Origin: Darwinibacter acetoxidans_A
GTDB taxonomy: Bacteria > Bacillota > Limnochordia > Darwinibacteriales > Darwinibacteriaceae
DNA length: 5,643 nt
Assembly (NCBI GenBank): GCA_041936745.1
Contig: JBHGWS010000105.1
Coordinates: 1 to 5,643 of the forward strand
Direction: 5' to 3'
Shown here: positions 1-5,052 of the stretch, in pieces
Position numbering within the stretch: position 1 is the first letter of the stretch
How the letters are laid out: each line of letters opens with the position of its first letter
Program-made: the position numbers and the translations under genes
The notes under the pieces: model-generated
What the model was told of the DNA's origin: nothing
The model's database searches: none
Seen by the model: the letters and a program-made list of their open reading frames with translations, nothing else

Positions 1-1
1 G

Positions 2-325
2 CGGCACATTGATGATGAACCGGTGTTTTACTCCGAAAGCCATTTTTCCCAACGTGTAGGTTTAGATGTTACAGATGATTTTAGCGGCTCACTGTTTACT
101 TTACTGCGGGATAAGTGCGGTATCAGGGTTATCGAAGCTGATATGATCATCGATGCAGTGCCTGCAGGCTCTGCAGAGGCAGTCCATCTGGAAGTAGTGA
201 AAGGGGTACCGCTGCTGCGCACAACCAGAGTTGCCTTTGGAGCTGACGGCAAACCGGTGGAATATCTCACACAGCTTGCCCGCCCGGACCGCTATCGTCA
301 TCAAGTGCGTCTTAAACCCGAATAG
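2..325 (+). CDS. GntR/HutC-family transcriptional regulator, C-terminal UTRA domain (5' partial)
   Basis: The frame is open from the left edge to a TAG stop, giving 107 codons of a protein whose N-terminal winged-helix DNA-binding half lies outside the window. The GTG at position 23 is an internal Val codon, not a start. What remains reads as a UTRA effector-binding domain: a 'DDEPVFYSES' strand, 'SLFTLLRDKCGI', an 'L.V..G.PLLRTTRVAFGADGKPVEY' core and the family's typical ending 'RPDRYRHQVRL'. In HutC-type GntR regulators this domain binds a small molecule (often a sugar phosphate, nucleoside or amino-acid derivative) and releases the repressor from DNA. The stop is only 25 bases before the binding-protein gene on the same strand, so it is probably the first gene, or an early one, of the operon and likely regulates it, including itself. 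Family call is firm; the effector is unknown. Confidence 0.88.
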   Translation, partial: RHIDDEPVFYSESHFSQRVGLDVTDDFSGSLFTLLRDKCGIRVIEADMIIDAVPAGSAEAVHLEVVKGVPLLRTTRVAFGADGKPVEYLTQLARPDRYRHQVRLKPE

Positions 326-335
326 AAAAACATAG

Positions 336-343
336 AAAGGTGG
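336..343 (+). promoter_or_regulatory. Ribosome binding site of the BMP binding-protein gene
   Basis: AAAGGTGG lies 7 bases before the ATG at 351. It is a strong Shine-Dalgarno match and fixes the start, since the signal peptide begins directly at this ATG. The 25-base gap to the regulator gene is too short for a full promoter, and I saw no convincing -35/-10 pair in it. Confidence 0.75.
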
Positions 344-350
344 ATTATCA

Positions 351-1334
351 ATGAATCGATTTCGTTTAAGTGTTGCTGTTTTAGTGTTGGTGCTTCTTAT
401 TGCTGCTCCCCTAGTCAGTGCCAAAGAGTTACGGGTTGTAATGATTACCCCCTATGGTGAAGGCGTACCCTTTGGAGATGCGGCTTACCAAGGGCTGATG
501 GATGCGGCCAGGGACTTTTCTTTAAACGTACGCTTGATTGAAGCCAGAGAACCGTCGGAATATCAACCGCAGATGCGGGCCATGGCCGATTTAGGTTACG
601 ATGTAGTTATCGCCATGCACGACTATTTCGCCGAAGACATGGTAACCGTTGCCGCAGAGTATCCTGAGGTAACCTTTGTACTCATCGACTCTTACAAAGA
701 AGCAGAGCTCGATAACTTCCGCTCCATCGCCATTGAATCACATCACGCAAGTTTCGCTGCGGGCATGACCGCGGGCTACGCCACCGAATCAAAGCACGTT
801 GGCTTTATCGGCGGCCTGGATCACCCCATCATTATCCAATTTTTAGCAGGTTATGAAGCAGGCCTCCACTATGTAGATCCCGATATCAAAATCTCCGTTG
901 CCTTTTCCGGCGTCTTCGACGATCCGGTTCAAGGCAGAGAAATGGCGCTGAATATGTTCTCCGGCGGAGCTGACGTAATCATGCACGCCGCGGACTACAC
1001 GGGCTTAGGCGTATTAAGAGCCGCCCGCGAAGTGGGCAAGTTTGGCATCGGGGTTGATACGGACCAAGCTGATGTGGCTCCCGGGCACGTTTTGGCATCC
1101 GCAATTAAAGACGTCCACGGCGCTGTCTACTATGTAGTTGAAGAAATAGTTGCCGGGGATTTCACACCTGAATTGCTTGTCTTCGGGCCCGAACACGGTG
1201 CTCAGCTTACAGCCATCCCAACCGATATTGAGTTTTATCAAAAGAACCCTGAAGTATTGGAGAAGCTGGAAGAGGCAATAGAGAAAATCAGAACCGGGGA
1301 AATTGAAGTTCCGTACACCACTGAAACCAGATAA
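351..1334 (+). CDS. BMP/PnrA-family ABC transporter substrate-binding protein (nucleoside-type)
   Basis: This 327-residue protein is the extracytoplasmic ligand-capturing part of an ABC importer. Residues 1-24 form a Sec signal peptide: basic MNRFR, a hydrophobic core, and a likely signal peptidase I cut after V22-S23-A24. The mature part carries Bmp-family hallmarks: 'HVGFIGGLDHP' ending near residue 159, followed by 'QFLAGYEAGLHYV'; 'FSGGADVIMHAADYTGLGVLRAARE' in the middle; and the hinge/binding segment G234-V-D-T-D-Q239 followed by 'APGHVLAS'. Length is usual for the family. Two things are odd. There is no lipobox and no cysteine anywhere, whereas Gram-positive binding proteins of this family are normally lipoproteins. 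Also, the N-terminal segment that usually reads like D-x-S-F-N is G38-V-P-F-G-D43 here. Its position ahead of a BMP-type ATPase and permease supports the importer role. Nucleoside-like ligand is inferred from family; the actual ligand is uncertain. Confidence 0.92.
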   Translation: MNRFRLSVAVLVLVLLIAAPLVSAKELRVVMITPYGEGVPFGDAAYQGLMDAARDFSLNVRLIEAREPSEYQPQMRAMADLGYDVVIAMHDYFAEDMVTVAAEYPEVTFVLIDSYKEAELDNFRSIAIESHHASFAAGMTAGYATESKHVGFIGGLDHPIIIQFLAGYEAGLHYVDPDIKISVAFSGVFDDPVQGREMALNMFSGGADVIMHAADYTGLGVLRAAREVGKFGIGVDTDQADVAPGHVLASAIKDVHGAVYYVVEEIVAGDFTPELLVFGPEHGAQLTAIPTDIEFYQKNPEVLEKLEEAIEKIRTGEIEVPYTTETR

Positions 1335-1346
1335 GAAAATCACAGC

Positions 1347-1378
1347 AGTCGGTGTCCGAAGCTCGGACACCGACTTTT
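1347..1378 (+). terminator. Hairpin with short T run after the binding-protein gene (probable partial terminator or mRNA-stabilising stem-loop)
   Basis: The left arm at 1347-1359 (AGTCGGTGTCCGA) is perfectly complementary to the right arm at 1363-1375, with a 3-base loop AGC. This gives a 13-bp GC-rich stem followed by only about four Ts (1375-1378, the first inside the stem). It starts 13 bases after the stop of the binding-protein gene and ends 22 bases before the hydrolase start. No clear promoter follows, so the downstream genes are probably reached by readthrough. This arrangement is common in ABC operons, where it lets the binding protein be made in excess. The weak T run fits incomplete termination or protection of the upstream mRNA from 3' decay. 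A DNA operator is a less likely alternative. Confidence 0.75.
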
Positions 1379-1391
1379 AGGCAATTCTTAG

Positions 1392-1397
1392 AAAGGA
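1392..1397 (+). promoter_or_regulatory. Ribosome binding site of the hydrolase gene (start slightly ambiguous)
   Basis: AAAGGA sits only 3 bases before the ATG at 1401 but 9 bases before an in-frame TTG at 1407. By spacing alone the TTG would be preferred; by codon type the ATG would be. The two differ by only two residues and both precede the conserved domain, so the ATG was kept. Confidence 0.5.
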
Positions 1398-1400
1398 TCG

Positions 1401-2489
1401 ATGAATTTGATTAAAGAAAAATTTGCAGACAGGGTACTGGGAACACTTTATGGAGTGGCCGTCGGTGATGCCTTGGGCATGCCCACCGAATTTTTATCAA
1501 GGGAACAGGTCAAAGACATTTACGGCTGGGTCGATGAGTACCGCAGGACCCCAAGCTGGCATCCTCTGGCCCATTTACCGGCAGGCTCCATTACAGATGA
1601 TACAGAGCAGAGCATTGCTATGGGCGAGATGGTTATTAAAAACAAAGAATTTACCACTGAAGATGTGGTAGAAGCACTGTTTAAGTGGGCAAAACGGGGT
1701 AAATTGGAGCAAGGCCTTGACGCCATGGGGCCAAGCACACTGAGGGCCCTAAACAGCTTGGAGGAAGGTGCTAAACCAACCAGCACGGGGCTGATGGGAA
1801 ACACTAACGGGGCTGCAATTCGGATCAGCCCTTTGGCAGTAGCATACCCTGGCCTGCAGCCTAATTTAATCGAGCAGGTTGTCACCTTATGCGTGCCCAC
1901 TCATTTTACGGATATCGCCATCTCAGGCGGCAGTGCAATTGCCTATTGGATTTCGGCGGCTTTAGCCGGCGCTGATCTTAAGGGAGCACTTGACGCTGCC
2001 CTTAAAGGCGCTGTTTTAGGAAGGGAAGCGTTCAAAAAGAAGATCAACTTAGAACTGGGCGGCACAATTCCTTGGGAAGTAATGTCGGCACAAGTTAACC
2101 CCTATCTGGAAGATAGAATTCGCTGGGCAGTTGAGATCGCAACGGCCGAAGCCCCTTGGGAAGAGCGCTATGAAAAAGCAATTACAAGCCTTGGTACCTC
2201 AGTGGATATGATTCAAACAGTGCCGATCTCCATCGCTTTCGCCATCATTGCCGAAGGAGATCCCTTTAAGGCAGTCTGCCTCGGTGCCAACGCAGGTGGC
2301 GACACGGACTCGATTGCCTCTGTTGCCGGTGCTTTAGCGGGAGCTTTGGGAGGCGCTTCAGGTTTTCCCCGCAACTTGATCGATCAATTGGAAGAAGTAA
2401 ATGGAATTGATCTTAAGACACTGGCGGAACAGCTTATTGAAACCGCGGATCTTTCCGCGCTGGAAGCGCAGGGAGGTGAAACGGCGTGA
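1401..2489 (+). CDS. ADP-ribosylglycohydrolase-family (DraG/ARH/YegU-like) hydrolase
   Basis: This 362-residue cytoplasmic enzyme has the all-helical DraG/ARH fold, which uses two Mg ions to cleave ribosyl linkages. Visible motifs in order: G22-D-A-L-G-x-P-x-E-F31 with the usual acidic E30; metal-binding T65-D-D-T68; 'GPSTLRAL' (110-117); 'NGAAIRISPLA' from N136; H168 in 'PTHFTD'; and the second metal motif G299-G-D-T-D-S304 followed by 'IASVAGALAGALGG'. All expected metal ligands appear to be present, so it should be active. The last motif residue is Ser where Thr is most common, a mild change. Known family members remove ADP-ribose from arginine or serine, or cleave related compounds. No ADP-ribosyltransferase is nearby; instead it lies between a nucleoside-type binding protein and a PfkB kinase, joined to the kinase by a 4-base GTGA overlap. 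I infer a catabolic role in cleaving an imported nucleoside or ribosyl compound, as suggested for E. coli YegU. Substrate unproven. Confidence 0.9.
   Translation: MNLIKEKFADRVLGTLYGVAVGDALGMPTEFLSREQVKDIYGWVDEYRRTPSWHPLAHLPAGSITDDTEQSIAMGEMVIKNKEFTTEDVVEALFKWAKRGKLEQGLDAMGPSTLRALNSLEEGAKPTSTGLMGNTNGAAIRISPLAVAYPGLQPNLIEQVVTLCVPTHFTDIAISGGSAIAYWISAALAGADLKGALDAALKGAVLGREAFKKKINLELGGTIPWEVMSAQVNPYLEDRIRWAVEIATAEAPWEERYEKAITSLGTSVDMIQTVPISIAFAIIAEGDPFKAVCLGANAGGDTDSIASVAGALAGALGGASGFPRNLIDQLEEVNGIDLKTLAEQLIETADLSALEAQGGETA
2471..2479 (+). promoter_or_regulatory. Ribosome binding site of the PfkB kinase gene
   Basis: GGGAGGTGA lies inside the end of the hydrolase gene, 6 bases before the GTG at 2486. 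It supports the GTG as start and the GTGA overlap as a true coupled junction. Confidence 0.7.
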
Positions 2490-3472
2490 GTTTTCGAGTT
2501 GGCATAATCGGCTTACCCGTAGTTGATCAGGTAGCCCATATTCCAAATTTCCCCCAAAGGGGCGGGCATGTGAGCGGGAGCGGCCTAACGCTGACACCCG
2601 GGGGCCCTGCCGTCAATTACGCTACCGCAATTGCCAGGCTCGGCGGCCGTGCCTCTTTAATCGGCCCCGTAGGCAACGATGCCTTCGGGCAGTTAATAAT
2701 CAGTGAATTAGGTAAAGAAGGTGTGGATGTTTCTTACTTGAAAGACAAGCCGGAAAGCACTACCGTAACGGTTTTGGTTCTTTTCGATGAGGGCGGCCAA
2801 GGGGAAATGCGCAGTTTTTCGTTGGGCCTGAACGAGATGGTGGAAAAACAGATCTTTAAAGGGGCCGATGTGCGGGAAAAACTCGCTGCATTCGACGCCG
2901 TTTTTCTGGACGGGATCCTCATTTTTTCTCCTCAATGGGTAGGGGATGCTCTTGCAGCGGTTAAATACGTGAAAGAACAAGCGAAGCCTCCTCTCGTCGT
3001 CTGTGATCCTAATTTAAGGATACCCGGAAGTACCCTGCCCGAAGATTTGGCTGCACGGATTAAAGATCTCTTGGCAGTAAGCGATGTGGTTTTAGTTAAC
3101 GAACACGAATCCCTCCTGCTCAGTGGGACACAAGATCCCAAAGAGGCAGCGGCATCTTTTTTCAACAGCTACCCCAATTTAGAAATTGCGGTTGCAAAAC
3201 GGGGCGCCGAAGGGGCACTTATCCAAAAACGGGGGCAAGAACCGCTTTTTATTCCTCCCTTTGCCGTTCAGGTTGAAGATACAAGCGGTGCCGGGGATTC
3301 TTTTGGAGCCTCCTTTATTGCCTCCCTTTTGGAAGGGCGGACCTTGAAAGAAGCGGGCTATCTGGCTGCCGCCGCAGGCGCTTTGGCTACTACAGCTAAA
3401 GGAGCCTGGCCGGGCTTGCCTTCTCGCGCGGCCAGAGATGGGCTTGTTGAAAAGGCAGGTGTTTTAAAGTGA
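2486..3472 (+). CDS. PfkB/ribokinase-family carbohydrate or nucleoside kinase
   Basis: This 328-residue cytoplasmic kinase transfers phosphate from ATP to a sugar or nucleoside hydroxyl. The N-terminal half shows the substrate-site Asp (D14), the di-glycine motif P38-G-G-P-A-V-N44 and 'AIARLGGRASLIGPVGNDAFG'. The middle has 'VVCDPNLR' and 'VLVNEHE', typical of the family. The C-terminal signature is D265-T-S-G-A-G-D271, with D271 the expected catalytic base and GAGD forming the anion hole. Length is typical of ribokinase and YegV-like proteins. The start is a GTG sharing four bases (GTGA) with the hydrolase stop. The stop overlaps the ATPase start in the same way, so the three proteins are probably translationally coupled. 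In context the substrate is most likely the sugar released by the hydrolase (ribose or a relative) or the imported nucleoside itself. Ribokinase, a pseudouridine-kinase-like enzyme or a nucleoside kinase all remain possible. Confidence 0.92.
   Translation: MSFRVGIIGLPVVDQVAHIPNFPQRGGHVSGSGLTLTPGGPAVNYATAIARLGGRASLIGPVGNDAFGQLIISELGKEGVDVSYLKDKPESTTVTVLVLFDEGGQGEMRSFSLGLNEMVEKQIFKGADVREKLAAFDAVFLDGILIFSPQWVGDALAAVKYVKEQAKPPLVVCDPNLRIPGSTLPEDLAARIKDLLAVSDVVLVNEHESLLLSGTQDPKEAAASFFNSYPNLEIAVAKRGAEGALIQKRGQEPLFIPPFAVQVEDTSGAGDSFGASFIASLLEGRTLKEAGYLAAAAGALATTAKGAWPGLPSRAARDGLVEKAGVLK
3457..3461 (+). promoter_or_regulatory. Ribosome binding site of the ABC ATPase gene
   Basis: AGGTG within the last codons of the kinase gene is 7 bases before the GTG at 3469. 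It supports that GTG over later in-frame candidates such as the internal GTG and ATG codons near residues 8-9, which lie closer to the first beta-strand. Confidence 0.5.
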
Positions 3473-5052
3473 CAGCAAAGGCCTTGCTTGTGATGGAAGA
3501 AATTACGAAAAAATTCCCCGGTGTGGTGGCCAATGACGCCGTTAACTTCACAGCCAAGCGGGGAGAAATTCACGCCCTGGTGGGAGAAAACGGTGCAGGC
3601 AAGTCCACTTTAATGCATGTTTTAACGGGGATTCATCAGGCCGACGGGGGCAAAATTTTTCTGGGCGGCAGGGAAGTAAAATTAAATTCACCCGCGGATG
3701 CCTTTCGGCACGGTGTTGGCATGGTTTACCAGCACTTTATGCTGATTCCCGAACTCACCGTTTTAGATAACCTGCTTTTAGGCACTGAACCGAAACGAGG
3801 CCCCTTCCTTGACCGGAGGCGGGGAGCAGAAAAAGCCAAGAAAATCATGAACCGCTACAATCTTGATTTACCCTTGCAGGCGAAAGTGGGCAATTTACCG
3901 GTTTCAAGCCAGCAGCAGGTAGAAATTATGAGATGCTTATTACGTGAAGTTAATTTATTAATCTTGGATGAACCGACTTCGGTCTTGACACCGCAAGAAG
4001 CGGCCGCTTTGGGCGAGGGCTTAAAGGCTTTGGCAGCTGCAGGCAACACCATCATTTATATTTCTCACAAGCTGGGCGAAGTTTTAAAAATCGCCGATCA
4101 AGTCACCGTGCTGCGGGACGGCAAAGTTACAGGAGTCGTAGAGGCGGCTAAAACGAGCGAAAGAGAGTTGGCCCGCTTAATGGTGGGCAGAGAAATTAAA
4201 CTGCCTGAAAGAAAACCAACTGCTTCCGCCCAAGGCGTTGAAAAACCTCTTCTCAAGGTAGAAAGTTTGAATCTGCAAAGCCCACCGGGTAAACCTTCAT
4301 TGACTGATATCAACTTTAATCTGGCACACGGCGAGATCCTGGGGCTGGCGGCAGTTTCAGGCAACGGCCAAAGCGAACTGGTTGAAGTCTTGGTTGGCCT
4401 GGCTCAACCGACAAAGGGCAGCATCACTTTAGGGGAGGCTGAGATAACTTCCGCAAGTGTAGAAGAGCGCTGGCGGGCCGGCTTGGCCTATATCCCGCAG
4501 GATCGAAGAGGGCGGGCTACAGCCCCCTGGCTTAATCTTGCTTGGAATATGGCGATCCGCGGTTATTTTGAGCCACCTCTAGCTAAGGGAATATTCTTGC
4601 AAGAAACTAAGATTAGAAAGCGAACACAAGACATCATCGATCGCTTTCAGGTGAAGACATCGGGCACGGCCGCGGATATTCAAACCCTGTCGGGGGGTAA
4701 TCTACAAAAGGCCGTTGTGGGCAGGGAGTTAATGAGCAATCCCGCTCTACTAATTGCAGAAGATCCCACCCAGGGCCTCGATATTGGCTCCATCGAACAA
4801 GTCCGCAGCATGATTTTAGATTACGCCCAAGACGGCGGGGGAGTACTATTAGTTTCGCAAGATCTTAGTGAGGTTTTATCTCTCAGCGATCGCATCATGA
4901 TCATGTACGAAGGCCGAATCGTGGGCGAGTACTGCGCCGGCGAGTTGGATTTAGAGCAAATCGGCTTATTGATGGCAGGTTTAAGCCTAGAGGAAGAAAA
5001 GAAGGGAGTGGAGTTAGATGCAGATGGAAACACCACCGCTCAGCACACCTGA
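3469..5052 (+). CDS. Double-domain ABC transporter ATPase, BMP-linked nucleoside/simple-sugar importer class (NupO/YufO-like)
   Basis: This 527-residue cytoplasmic protein powers the importer and has two fused nucleotide-binding domains. Domain 1 (about 6-245) has Walker A G39-E-N-G-A-G-K-S-T47, Q-loop Q88 in 'VYQHFMLIPELTV', Walker B 'LLILDEP' with D167-E168, and switch His H200. Its signature is eroded to L143-P-V-S-S-Q. Domain 2 (about 260-505) has the family's degenerate Walker A, S297-G-N-G-Q-S302 without Lys, an intact signature L407-S-G-G-N-L-Q413, 'AEDPTQGLD' (430-438) in place of Walker B D-E, and Q464 where His is expected. So one composite ATP site (domain 1 Walker motifs with domain 2 signature) looks catalytic and the other looks dead. 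That asymmetry is normal for sugar/nucleoside importers such as RbsA and NupO, though the loss in the domain 1 signature seems stronger than usual. It overlaps the kinase by 4 bases and the permease by 35. Confidence 0.94.
   Translation: MTAKALLVMEEITKKFPGVVANDAVNFTAKRGEIHALVGENGAGKSTLMHVLTGIHQADGGKIFLGGREVKLNSPADAFRHGVGMVYQHFMLIPELTVLDNLLLGTEPKRGPFLDRRRGAEKAKKIMNRYNLDLPLQAKVGNLPVSSQQQVEIMRCLLREVNLLILDEPTSVLTPQEAAALGEGLKALAAAGNTIIYISHKLGEVLKIADQVTVLRDGKVTGVVEAAKTSERELARLMVGREIKLPERKPTASAQGVEKPLLKVESLNLQSPPGKPSLTDINFNLAHGEILGLAAVSGNGQSELVEVLVGLAQPTKGSITLGEAEITSASVEERWRAGLAYIPQDRRGRATAPWLNLAWNMAIRGYFEPPLAKGIFLQETKIRKRTQDIIDRFQVKTSGTAADIQTLSGGNLQKAVVGRELMSNPALLIAEDPTQGLDIGSIEQVRSMILDYAQDGGGVLLVSQDLSEVLSLSDRIMIMYEGRIVGEYCAGELDLEQIGLLMAGLSLEEEKKGVELDADGNTTAQHT
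5002..5008 (+). promoter_or_regulatory. Ribosome binding site of the permease gene
   Basis: AAGGGAG lies 9 bases before the ATG at 5018, inside the ATPase coding region. A second GGAG at 5010-5013 is 10 bases before an in-frame ATG at 5024, so either ATG could serve; the proteins would differ by two residues. Confidence 0.55.

Noticed and set aside
231..266. A TTGCCT...AATATC promoter-like pair upstream of the binding-protein gene
   Set aside because: The spacing is about 24 bases, far from the optimal 17, and it lies within coding sequence; no firm promoter can be claimed.
23..325. A 100-residue ORF starting at GTG 23
   Set aside because: The frame is open upstream to the window edge and the residues before it (RHIDDEP) belong to the UTRA domain, so this is an internal codon of a truncated regulator gene.
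101..424. A 107-residue minus-strand ORF crossing the regulator/binding-protein gap
   Set aside because: It is a shadow of two well-supported genes with no protein-like motifs.
1014..1370. A 118-residue ORF on the minus strand spanning the hairpin
   Set aside because: It is antisense to the binding-protein gene, shows no family motifs, and would begin inside the hairpin.
1520..1900. A 126-residue ORF on the minus strand
   Set aside because: It lies wholly inside the hydrolase gene, has no recognisable domain or suitable ribosome binding site, and mirrors codons of the sense gene.
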